Assembly: GCF_019649055.1 (NCBI RefSeq)
Contig: NW_026570227.1
Coordinates: 1,860,001 to 1,924,000 of the forward strand
DNA length: 64,000 bases
Origin: Paramacrobiotus metropolitanus
Lineage: Eukaryota; Tardigrada; Eutardigrada; Parachela; Macrobiotidae
Direction of reading: 5' to 3'
The position numbers were made by a program, and so were the translations under genes. The notes below the pieces were generated by a model. That model saw only the letters and a list, made by a program, of their open reading frames with translations. It had not been told where the DNA came from and did not search any database. Below, piece after piece: positions 31,977 through 40,936 of this stretch; the first letter of the stretch is position 1, and every line of letters starts with the position of its first letter.

Positions 31977-33002
31977 ATGTATGGAGGAAAGAAGGGTATG
32001 ATCTGTTCCCTGTTGTTATTATGCTTGAGCATTACATGCTTTTATGCTCAGCCTAATTACACGCTTAACGATGCATCATCACGGCAGAGGTCAGTACAAG
32101 CACAATGTCGAAATTTTTAATTAGCATCTACCAGCGCCGGCTTGTTGTTCTGTTAATTGGCTATTGCCCGAATACATATACAGCACAATATACTTCAACG
32201 GGTGTTTTGGCTAATGACGTCTTCATTCAGCGTGGGTGAGCCCGAGAGAGCGGGTCAGGTGGCGGCCAACGCGAGCAGGAATGTGCCGGCACCTGTTGAC
32301 TGCTGGCCGAATGCCCGGTTCGCCCTGCTGCGCCCGGTGACCGACTGCCCCGGCGGCGGCATCTGGGAGGCCGGGGAAGTGATGCACCATCTCGGCGGCA
32401 GCTCCTCCGTCTCCCAGCAGAACCTCCTCGGCGCCCACATCACGGAGGAAGCCGTGACCCTCCACTTTTGCGTCCGGAATCCCTCCGACGAGCCCTGGTA
32501 CGACGACTGCCGTCCGCTCAACCCCGCCTTCCCGCCCGGCTCCTACTGCCTCCTCAACGCGCAGCCCCGGACCAGCTTCGACCACTGCCCCGCCGGCTTC
32601 CACTGGAGCGTCGTCGGCCTGGACGACGTCGGGACGCCGCTACGGCGGGCGCGGCCGCGCGGCTTCCTCCCGACCGGGGAGTACCTCCCGGACTTTACCC
32701 GTTATTATTTTTGTTGTCGCAACGACTCCGCTCCCGGTAATCCTGTGGTGCTGCCTACGCAGCGGCCCTTTATCCTATTCCCGTTGGGCGGGCACTGCGC
32801 ATGCCAGGAAGTGGTCGGAATGCGGGCCAGGATGGTCTCGCTCTATCTGGATGCGGAGAACGGCTCCTATGTCAACCACCCCGATCCGTATTGTTCGCCG
32901 TACGCGGAAACGGCGGATAGTATCGTCGCGGGTGCCGGGTCTGCCTGTATCAGGGAGAAACGGGGAACCGGGCTGCGCTTGCACATGTGCCATTATAGTT
33001 GA
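31977..33002 (+). CDS. Secreted ApeC-domain protein, second copy
   Basis: Two exons, 31977-32089 and 32231-33002, 294 residues. Exon 1 gives a signal peptide (MICSLLLLCLSITCFYAQ) and a linker. The donor is AG|GTCAGT and the acceptor TTCAG, phase 2, which joins the linker in frame to GEPERAGQVAAN and the domain. The ApeC motifs match the first copy almost one for one: DCWPNARFALLRPVTDCPGG, HFCVRNPS, FPPGSYCLLN, HCPAGFHW, GLDDVGTP, LPTGEYLPDFTRYYFCCRND, RPFILFPLGGHCACQEVVGM, LDAENGSYV. If the intron is wrong, exon 1 would end at a TAA at about 32120 and the domain would lack a signal peptide. The shared upstream and downstream flanks (from about 31780 to 33275) mark a segmental duplication of 25880-27310. 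Confidence 0.75.
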
Positions 33003-33317
33003 TGATGGGCGCTGGATCCGCGCCAATGTTCATGTCAATACCGGTAACCGGTACTAACAAAATCAACCGGCGAAAGCATTTTAACTGTTGTGTTACGGTT
33101 ACTCGGTTCATTGCATGGTATCGTGTAATTATATTGTATTAGCCACGAATACGTACGTAATACATGCACTGCCTGACCGCATATTTCCCGCATTGATTAA
33201 CATTTTCAAGCTGGTGGCGTGGTAGTAGTTATTAAGAGTGCCAAAGAGTCCTTCACGCCAAATGCCGCTTCTTTATTACAAAAACGGACATATCGTACCG
33301 AGCGATAAAAAGCCGTA
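33003..33317. other. 3' flank of the second ApeC gene
   Basis: Shares blocks with the sequence after the first ApeC gene: AACAAAATCAACCGGCG right after the gene, and CCTTCACGCCAAATGCC at about 33250 against CCTTCACGCCGAATGGC at about 27280. No gene. Confidence 0.45.
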
Positions 33318-33919
33318 CAGTGAAACCTCCAAGATACGTACACCTCCGTTCAAAAAATTTCGTACGTAACTCAGAGGTGTACGTAACATAGAATCGCCAC
33401 CCCCAACGCCCCCTGGGGGGGGGGCGACTGTATAATGAGGGGACTGTCCCACTGCGGAGTGCTCAGTATACTGCATGCAACTTCACTGTACACAGCGTGC
33501 AGTTCGGAAAGGTACATGTTGCATTAGTTCACACAAATTTTAATATTTTTACAGCATATAAGCAGGCGGAAAAGTTTCTCCCACACACTTCGAACAGAAA
33601 ACATCGTCCGAATCAGTTCAGAACAAAAGACAACGTACAATTTTAAGCTAGTTTCTTTGTTTCTTTACGATTTTTCCATCGAATATTTTAAAAAAACCAA
33701 ATTCTTACTCGCCAGTGTACGTATGTTCGAGGTGATTGCGTACAGTTTACTGCTTAGGCGGTACAGAGAAAAAGTGTACGTGTACGTATCGTAGAGGTGT
33801 ACGTCACGTAGAGGTTCCCCCCTGTACTGTAGTCTACGGAGAGTTTCGGTACAGAATTTTTCGTACTTAAGTGAGAGGTGTACGTATCTTGGGAGTGTAC
33901 GTACGAGGAGGTTTTACTG
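33318..33919. mobile_element. MITE with CAGTGAAACCTCC ends (pogo/Tigger-like)
   Basis: The left end CAGTGAAACCTCCAAGATAC is inverted at the right end (GTATCTTGGGAG, then GAGGAGGTTTTACTG ending at 33919). A TA lies outside each end (33316-33317 and 33920-33921). The interior has more inverted GTACACCTC/GAGGTGTAC copies and a C/G run near 33410-33425. It is 602 bp without an open frame. CAGTRRAACCTC-type ends with TA duplication are typical of pogo/Tigger-like elements of the Tc1-mariner superfamily; the assignment is by that pattern only. Confidence 0.7.
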
Positions 33920-34041
33920 TATATTAAATTAATTAACTAGCTATATTCTACACAGTCGCGATCACACTACAGAATAGTACTGTACAGTTACATAAAACAA
34001 TTATGTTGCTACCGGCATGCTAATAGCAATTGTGGAGTATA

Positions 34042-34629
34042 CTACTGTATGCTGCAATAGCCGCGGATTTCCGGGCAGATTCCTAAGAAGCGCATCGTGT
34101 CGGCCACAAACTCGGCGCAATTGCGCAGAATGCTGTACGTGTCTTTCAGCTCGGATCGAATGAACGCCAGCAGATCCTCCAGCGTCCGTTGCGTGCCCGG
34201 CTGAATATCCTCCCAGATGATCCATAGCCACTCCCGCTCCTCGCTCCAGTTGCTGCGCTTGAGGTCCGCCCGTCTCTTGCTGCGCTGGATATTGATGCCC
34301 TCGTCGTGCTTGTCGATGCACCAGTACCAGTCGTCCGTCTCCACGATGGCAAAGCTGTGCTTCACCACCGCCGCGGTCGGGCCCTCCATACCCTGGATCT
34401 TGCAGTTGTAGGTGGAGATGGCCAGCACCTTCTCGTCGTAGCGCACCGCCTCGCTCTCCCGGATGGCGTTGAACATATCCCAGAAGTCGTCATAGTGGCA
34501 GCGGTACATGAACGTCGCGGACGCTTTCCCGGCCGATGGGTCAAATAAGAGTCGGCCGGCCCACGAGCCTCCCCACTTGGTTTTGCCGGCATGCTCCTCC
34601 TTGGACACGGAGTACTTGCAGCAAGACAT
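34042..34629 (-). CDS. Protein with His...Asn-Cys pattern of LRAT/NlpC-type papain folds
   Basis: Single frame of 195 residues starting MSCCKYSVSKEEH. It has no signal peptide or membrane segment. Towards the middle is VVKHSFAIVETDDWYWCIDK (His91), and near the end DTYSILRNCAEFVADTMRFLG (Cys171). A His on a strand followed much later by a helix starting N-C-x-x-F is the arrangement of circularly permuted papain folds such as LRAT-like proteins (motif NCxHF). Spacing and order fit, overall similarity is low, so a thiol acyltransferase or peptidase-like activity is only a suggestion. The GC-rich third positions support real coding. A short ORF lies 10 bp upstream on the same strand. Confidence 0.6.
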   Translation of the reverse strand: MSCCKYSVSKEEHAGKTKWGGSWAGRLLFDPSAGKASATFMYRCHYDDFWDMFNAIRESEAVRYDEKVLAISTYNCKIQGMEGPTAAVVKHSFAIVETDDWYWCIDKHDEGINIQRSKRRADLKRSNWSEEREWLWIIWEDIQPGTQRTLEDLLAFIRSELKDTYSILRNCAEFVADTMRFLGICPEIRGYCSIQ

Positions 34630-34639
34630 GTCTGCTGCG

Positions 34640-34813
34640 TTAGTTATACGGCTTGGGTGCTGCCCAGGAATTGGGGGGTGGCGCCGAGGGACTGGCTTGT
34701 TTGGTGTTGTTCTGGCCGGTGCCGCCTTTATTCTTCTGGATGTCGCAGTGGCAGGGACTGGTAATGTTGATCACCGGGTTGGGACTGATCAGCTTGGAGC
34801 CGGCGCCACCCAT
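34640..34813 (-). CDS. 57-residue ORF with N-myristoylation-like start, upstream of the papain-fold-like gene
   Basis: The frame starts MGGAGSKLISPNP, which fits the N-myristoylation signal (Gly2, Ser6, Lys7). It continues with CHCDIQKNKGGTGQ and a Pro/Ser-rich tail (ASPSAPPPNSWAAPKPYN). Its stop lies 10 bp before the ATG of the 195-residue gene, and its codons are GC-biased like that gene. Possibilities: an upstream ORF in the same mRNA, a bicistronic transcript, or an exon of one protein whose splice sites I cannot define (CTAACGCAG just before the second ATG looks like a branch point and acceptor). The frame is short, so coding is not certain. Confidence 0.4.
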   Translation of the reverse strand: MGGAGSKLISPNPVINITSPCHCDIQKNKGGTGQNNTKQASPSAPPPNSWAAPKPYN

Positions 34814-36960
34814 GCGAGCCGGTGAAGGGCGTGGATGAGGCGTTACTTTGTGGCTTGTGGGGCCTCCTGCCAATGCATAATAGAATTCGGCATCGACTGT
34901 TTACTTTCCCAGGTTTCACAGCTTCTAACTGGTAAGGCATCTTCTCTTATACACAAATTAAAGCGCTGTACTAATACTAACTGCACAATAAGCACATTAA
35001 GTAGCCTGATGCTGTTGCAGGGCTAATGTTACACACTGCTATGGCCACAGCTATAATTAAACATGGAAAGGTCAAGACCGAGCCGGCCGCTCACAGAATC
35101 ACACGTGCAGTGTTGTTTAAGAGCGATGGCGGCACCCAGCAGACAAGGCTACCTGAGCAGTGTTAACAGCAACTGAAGACATACGCACTCAACAAGCAGT
35201 ACTCACGCGCATGGAGAGGTTTTTTATTCAAGGAGCCAGCATGATGACATTAGAACAGTAATCAGAGCATCAAATTTCGGCACGACCAATGACATTAGTC
35301 AAAGGTCATGTACACGCTACAGGAGACCGGCAGTTCTAACGGGTATACCGGTAACTACAAAATGCTGCACAATATGCCCATGCGGTATACAGAGTACTCT
35401 ATCAAGATGGGTGATATGGATTCTTAAGAATTGTTCTTACCGATCGGATCGGACAGACCAACGCGCAACGACCTAGTTACTCTGACCGAACCACTCCACC
35501 TGCCCCGTAACTGGCAACTGCAATCCCAGCAGAAAATGTCAACAACAGGAAATATATCTGTGCAGGGCCAGAGCACAGCGCAAATAAGAACGATCGATGA
35601 TTTACCTGACAATGAAGCAACGTTCAGCACAGATTGTCAGCGTAATGTATTGCCGCCGTATCCTCCACGGAATCCTTGTAAATGAATTACCGGTTCAAAT
35701 ACCGGCGATATGGTCCGCAGAGAAAAAAATTTAAGTAGTAGGGCGGCGTATCATCAGCTCAAACGAGATGGGAATTTTCAAAGTGGATGTGCAACCGCTT
35801 GCCGCCACTGCAGGATTTGCAGTCTTCGTACGAGTTTATATAGGAGCGTCGGTGCATATATGCTTTTACGAGGAGAGCATTGAGAGCTTTTCAGTACAGT
35901 AATTATACGAGTAATTAAGCCGATTGACATAGCCAAATTCAGATGAACCACACAGCCTACCGACATCGCAGTCCTCCGTCACTCTAAACCCACTTTACAA
36001 ATATAGCTGCGTCGTGGGCACATTCGCGTGATCTACGTCGCTGACACCCATTAATCACCGCGCTTTCTAAAATTTACCCAACCTTTACGTCCTATCCAAG
36101 GTTAAGCAAAACCGCACAAGAACCCGGCAATGGCAAGGAATTAATCATAATAACGTGACTATTACAGTAGTAAAAATCTTCTACGCTTTTCTTCCATTTT
36201 TACCCCTGTCAACCAGATTCTGCGCGCAAGACAATTTTCTTATCAGTTACGCGTTTGACGCTTTCGCTCACTTTTCACGCTTTGACGCTCTTCATGTAAA
36301 CAGGCGATGCGATCACGTTTGACCTTGGGTGAGACGTAAAGGGCGAGAAAGTGTAGGGAACCGAAAGTGATTAATGAGTGTCAGCGACGGTGATCACGCG
36401 AATGGTCCCCGAGACAGCTATTTTTGTAGACTGGTTAAACTGACGAAGAACTGCGACGTTTACAGGCCTGTGTTGGTCAGCTGACTTTGGCGATGCAAAA
36501 GTTAACTGGCTCAGTTTGTTGTGATTTACGGTTTGTGTTCTTTTCTCGAAAGTTCTGCAGTCCGCCGGCAACCCTATGGCGCTTTACGAGTGTACGGTTG
36601 GGGAGAGGAGTTGCATGTTAGCTGCGTGGGATGTCGTTAATATTAATCCTGCCATCATCGCGATCATCACTGACCGGTTGTGCTCTGTGTAATACTTGTG
36701 TGCTTGTACATGTATATTGCATGTATACTCGTATAATTATGTATATTTTTAACAAAAGCTTCGGAAACTATAAAAGTACTCGTGTTGTAAGTTGTAATAG
36801 TAATCAATTAAAATGAGTGCATTCGAAAGATTATGTATATTACTGCTTGTACATGTATATTACATATATATGTATATCTATATTACTGCTTGAACCCTGT
36901 ACATGTATATTGCTCTCTGCATGTATATTACAGTACTTCACAAGTTTTTGACAACATACG
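34814..36960. other. About 2.1 kb without a recognisable gene
   Basis: The 5' flank of the papain-fold-like gene, then unassigned sequence. An 84-codon frame at 35431-35685 has no domain or codon-bias support. Around 36700-36940 there is imperfect TGTACATGTATATT microsatellite sequence leading into a retrotransposon 3' UTR. Confidence 0.4.
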
Positions 36961-36964
36961 GTAA

Positions 36965-37410
36965 CACCTTTAATAAGTATCATGTCACAAGTACAAACTT
37001 AGTACTAGAAAACATTAATCTCATAACAGAAACACTTCCTCAATGCTATCCTGATCGGGCATTGTACCCATTACACAAATCGCATTCCCCCGTTGTATCT
37101 GGATAGAGAGCCGCTGTCTAAAAAACTCTTTCGCACGTTTCTCGCCTGTGGCGGTGGCCATACCGCTTCCAACCTCATCCACAAGCCTTTTTGTTCCATC
37201 TCCCCACGGTCCGTAAATTTCGAATGCTGCCGCCATGAAGTTATACCGTGGCTGCAGCCAGCTGTTTCGAAAGTTTCGCTCTTTCGGCATGTTCAGCTGC
37301 GGCCCCGGCATTCATTGAGGTGCGATCGATATAAGAGGCTGCAAGTGTGTCCACGCAAGTCACATCGACGGCCAGCGGCTTTCCGCGTTCCCGCGTTTTG
37401 ACAACCGTGG
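36965..37410 (-). pseudogene. Truncated non-LTR retrotransposon end
   Basis: The minus strand encodes, with one frame change, ERGKPLAVDVTCVDTLAAS and NAGAAAEHAERAKLS, then FEIYGPWGDGTKRLVDEVGS and EFFRQRLSIQIQRGNAICVM, ending EEVFLL and a stop. It is the best-preserved member of the subfamily also seen at 3095-3240 and 25550-25680. The sequence 5' of the DVTC segment is missing. Confidence 0.7.
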
Positions 37411-37795
37411 AACAGGAGGACAGATGCTGCTGCGTTCGTAGCGTGTTGTGTATAAGTCGTTATTAAGTGATATTAATGAAGACGAGCACAACTACGATGT
37501 ACGAGTATATATACGCGATGTACCGTATAATTGCGTATATGAGTGCAAAGCCACTGAATGTATATTACATCTGAGTATGAGTTACGGTAGACGTACATGG
37601 CCTGAGGGGACACTGGTCGAATTAACTAGCAGTCTAGCCGTAAGCTGACAATTCGGCATGCGCCACACACGAAAATATTTCCGTGATTTAAACAGTTACT
37701 CTTGTTCTTCGTACACCCCTACATGCACTCATCGTAAATAATAAATAGTTATATTTATTCTGTAACGCGTGGCTGCTCAGTCCACGCAGGAGAAC

Positions 37796-38347
37796 ATGCA
37801 GAAGACAGCCAACGCCTCAACCAGTGACTCGTCTCCACTGCCGGACGATCCCGAAATCCGCGCTCTGATCCAACGCTACCAGCTGAAGAAGCACCCCGAA
37901 GGCGGCTGGTACCGCAAACTGTACAAATGCCAGGACACCGTCTTGCCGCAGTCACCCGCCCTCGAACGCTACCCCCCGCCGACCTGCCACGCTGCCGGCA
38001 CCTCCATCCTCTTCCTGGTGACCGCCGGGGACCACTCCGCCTGGCACCGGCTCCTCTCCGACGAGACCTGGTACTTCCACCGAGGTGACGCCCTCACGCT
38101 GCGGACCATCCGCCCCACCGGCGACCTCCAGGAGGTGGTTCTCAGCGGGGATCCGGCGGAGGGGGACCTCCAGTACACGGTACGGGCGCTGCAGCCCCTG
38201 TCGGCCGAGACCCGCGGACGCTACACCCTCGTGGGCTGCGGACAGTGTCCGGGTTTTGAGTACCGGGATTGGCAGCTCCTGACGCGCGAGGAGTTCCTCC
38301 GGGAACATCCTGGTCTGTCGCATTTGGCGTATTTGTGCTCTCAGTAA
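37796..38347 (+). CDS. Cupin_5 (DUF985) family protein
   Basis: An intronless frame of 183 residues from ATG 37796. The frame is open a little further up but without an ATG. The family signature is clear: LIQRYQLKKHPEGGWYRKLY, then SILFLVTAGDHSAWHRLLSD, ETWYFHRGDALTLRTI, LSGDPAEGDLQYTV and GRYTLVGCGQCPGFEYRDW. The double-stranded beta-helix metal-site residues expected in the family (His in WHR, Glu in DETW, His in YFH) are present. Function in animals is not established; bacterial and fungal members are uncharacterised or sugar-related. Third positions are GC-rich. A polyadenylation signal (AATAAA) lies near 38650. A truncated duplicate of its 5' part is at 31461-31730. Confidence 0.85.
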   Translation: MQKTANASTSDSSPLPDDPEIRALIQRYQLKKHPEGGWYRKLYKCQDTVLPQSPALERYPPPTCHAAGTSILFLVTAGDHSAWHRLLSDETWYFHRGDALTLRTIRPTGDLQEVVLSGDPAEGDLQYTVRALQPLSAETRGRYTLVGCGQCPGFEYRDWQLLTREEFLREHPGLSHLAYLCSQ

Positions 38348-38752
38348 TGTCTGTCCTAATTCAGGATTGCGTGACACTGTAACACTTACTAATTCTGGTT
38401 GTTAAAAATAATCGTCTGTGATGTTATGGTGCTGGGATTTTCTATAGATTTTTTTCTTTAGTGTAAGTTTGATATAATATTATTAGAAGTAGAGATCTTA
38501 GTGTTATGAAAGCAGGATTATCAGGGAAAATGCCAAAATGGTGTTTTGATACAGCGTGTCAGCGTGTGTATACTTGTACTCTAGTTTTTTTTATTTATCG
38601 ACTAGCGTTTTTTAGGGACTTTTGGATTACTAAGTAACACTTAAAGAAGTAATAAACTATACTGTATTCGGTTTTATGTGCTATTTTTTTTAGATTTTTA
38701 TTCATAATTACACCGCGCATTACACAAGTAACAAGAACAACAATCCTTGACA
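38348..38752. other. 3' flank of the cupin gene
   Basis: AT-rich sequence with the probable polyadenylation site of the cupin gene, then the 3' UTR of the minus-strand retrotransposon fragment. Nothing else seen. Confidence 0.4.
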
Positions 38753-39690
38753 TCATTGCCGTTCAGCTAATTTAAAGGCAAAATACAAATCTCCCTTCTC
38801 AACCATGTCACCAAAAGTACCGAGAACAGACACTGCATTTCCTCGCTGGATCTCGATACCAATTCTCTGACGCAAAAACTCCCCTGAGCGAGGGTTGCCT
38901 GTACAGTCACAGATCTTTCTCGACAAATCTTTAAAAAACTTCTTCGTCAGCGGTCCAAATGTTCCCGTGGTTTCGAAAGCCAGCGGTTGAACTATGTAGC
39001 GATCTGCCAGGCCGCTGTACTTTCCCAACTTCTGGTTTTCCCACATTTCCGCTGCACTCTCCGGCACCCTGGACGTCTGGCCAATGTAAGTTTGGGCAAA
39101 TGTGTCTGCCACGGTAACATCCCACACTAGCGGCTTTCCATTCTTCTATGGGAAGGCTGTCACTCCGTCGGGCCGCTTTCCATCGCCTCTGTCTAAGCCC
39201 ACCGGCTCGAGTGATGAGGGCACTTTTGCCGAACTCAGCGCCCGCTTGGTTGCTTCGTTCAAGACGGCGTGGACTGGACACCGTGTCTTCCTTTCGCCAG
39301 CTTGCAAACCAGCCCATGGTGTCCGAGATTGTCTACGGTACTGCCGCACCTACACACATGCTTCTGGCATACTGGAGCTCCTAACCGCCGCGCCACGGCA
39401 ATTTGTAAGTGGGCATCCTCCAGTAGATTTCCGAATATAGATACGGGCAAAGCAGACAACCAAGCACGCGATTCCGGTGAGGATGCAACCAACAATCGCG
39501 CAGAGGTAAATACTAAATACGTCGGCATTCTCCATCATGCGGGATACTGTCTGGTTATGCTGCAATGCTGTCCAGACCGACTGGAAGTGACGGCTTTCCA
39601 TCCGCGGAGGTTCCAGGGAAAAGCGTTCGATCCAAACTTCCATCAGCCGATTGGCTGTGTCTTTTATTTATGTGTGCTATTAGTAAGTAT
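38753..39690 (-). pseudogene. Truncated non-LTR retrotransposon, zinc-finger and C-terminal domains
   Basis: The minus strand encodes, over several frames: SLEPPRMESRHFQSVWTALQ, ASSPESRAWLSALPVSIFGN, the zinc motif [17 protein letters not shown] (C-x-C at this point, with a preceding Cys), [45 protein letters not shown], and GEFLRQRIGIEIQRGNAVSV. Homologous to residues ~430-713 of the element at 45087-47292. Frameshifts interrupt it and the reverse transcriptase domain is absent. Same subfamily as 2674-2905. Confidence 0.75.
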
Positions 39691-39768
39691 ATTAGTATCA
39701 GGACGAAATAATGAAACTGTAGTGTAGTGGCTACGGCCTACGGGCAGTAGTTGCGCGTAGCCACGTTA

Positions 39769-40591
39769 CTGTAGCCGCTAGACGAACTTGCACCACTTTT
39801 AGATCCGGCCGCTGCCTGCCACTGGCCCGGCATTGCTGATCTGCGCCGGGAAGGCAACCGCCGTAGACGTTGTTTCGCACGTCACCAATTACAGGAATTG
39901 CGCAGTGCGCCAAAATGAGAACTACGCATACGCTACGTATCACGTAAAGATTGGCGCATGGTAGGCGCACTGTAATACCGAGGCCGCTAACTGACCGCAG
40001 AATTTACCGAGTACACTACTCTTTTTTATCATGCATGTGTCTTTCGCTTTGTAGACCTTGGTTTTCTGTTAATTTTCATGTGCCACCCGTCTTTGCAGAC
40101 AGCACGGTTTGCAAACGCGCCCTAATTAAAAATTACAGTAGGAGCACGCGTTGCTATGGAGCAGCCACGACTTCCCGGCTACTCGAAGGCTACTGACTTC
40201 CAACCGCCCTCGGGCTGCGTGGCGGCGCAGATCAGCAATTGAGCACGAGCCTTCCTCCCACCGGGTGGGGTGGCCCACACTTTACCTTTCAAATTTTAGT
40301 ACTATACTCGGTGCTGCCTGCCCCTGCCACGGGCACCCCAAAAACAACAACAAACCAGATTTACAAACAGAAAAATATCAGAGCTCTGACATTGTGCTCT
40401 TGTTAATAATTATCTAGCGTTGCAAAGAATAAAAAACTAGCAATGAACAGCAAAACATGTAAAACGGCGGTAGCATCGAAGTGAAAATAATTCAAATCAA
40501 AAACATTTTTGCACGGAGCAAAGTATGTATATTGGGCCTGCATTTTTCCGTACACCAGACTCTGTGGTGCAAGTTCGTTTAGCGGCTACAG
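39769..40591. mobile_element. TIR element with 28-bp inverted ends
   Basis: 39769-39796 begins CTGTAGCCGCTAGACGAACT and is the reverse complement of 40564-40591 with one mismatch. The 823 bp between them have no convincing coding frame. At 39840-39870 and 40215-40235 another short segment (GGCGCAGATCAGCAAT) is present on opposite strands, so the interior also contains inverted parts. No clear target duplication was found, so the exact boundaries could be a few bases off. Confidence 0.55.
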
Positions 40592-40725
40592 AATATCTGC
40601 ATGACTTTTGGTCGACCTAACCCTATGCGGTACTCGTATTCTTTGCCAATTATCATTTAGTTAGCCAGTATCTCGCAAGCTAGAATGAGTGAAGATGCCC
40701 AATAAATCTGCTGCAGCATATGCCC

Positions 40726-40805
40726 GTAAGCACTGCTTACGTAGGGAATCGAACCCCGGCTACGTCGTAAGATCTGCCTAGGCAGCACCACTGCACCACG
40801 GCGCA
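40726..40805 (-). ncRNA. tRNA-derived sequence with Pol III A and B boxes (SINE head or tRNA relic)
   Basis: On the minus strand: GCGCCGTGGTGCAGTGGT, then after about 32 bp GGGGTTCGATTCCC. TGGTGCAGTGG fits the A box and GGTTCGATTCC fits the B box exactly, at normal tRNA spacing. The first seven bases (GCGCCGT) have no complementary 3' acceptor strand after the T arm, and no good anticodon arm forms. It is therefore not a working tRNA. A SINE head or a decayed tRNA fits. Confidence 0.6.
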
Positions 40806-40936
40806 AAGTGTTGAAAATCCTTGAAAGACTTTGTCGCTGTACGTGAGCCGATTCCCTCCTCACGCCAGAATTTTTTTCTCTCGCGTCTCAGCTACCTTGT
40901 TACTGCATTTACAACACAAGAGGAAAGCTTCCACGA

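Noticed and set aside
35431-35685. 84-codon plus-strand frame
   Set aside because: No domain, no codon bias, no conserved copy in the window.
37796-38347. Cupin_5 gene as a possible recent bacterial transfer (intronless, GC-rich)
   Set aside because: GC-rich third positions are shared by neighbouring native genes, and an animal-type upstream region was duplicated with it. Nothing in the sequence itself indicates recent transfer.
39731-39970. Minus-strand frame with a signal-peptide-like start (VCVVLILAHCAIPVIG)
   Set aside because: It has no ATG in frame, lies inside the TIR element 39769-40591 and has no recognisable mature domain.
40726-40805. Functional tRNA gene
   Set aside because: No 3' acceptor strand pairs with GCGCCGT and no anticodon arm forms, so only the Pol III boxes are supported.
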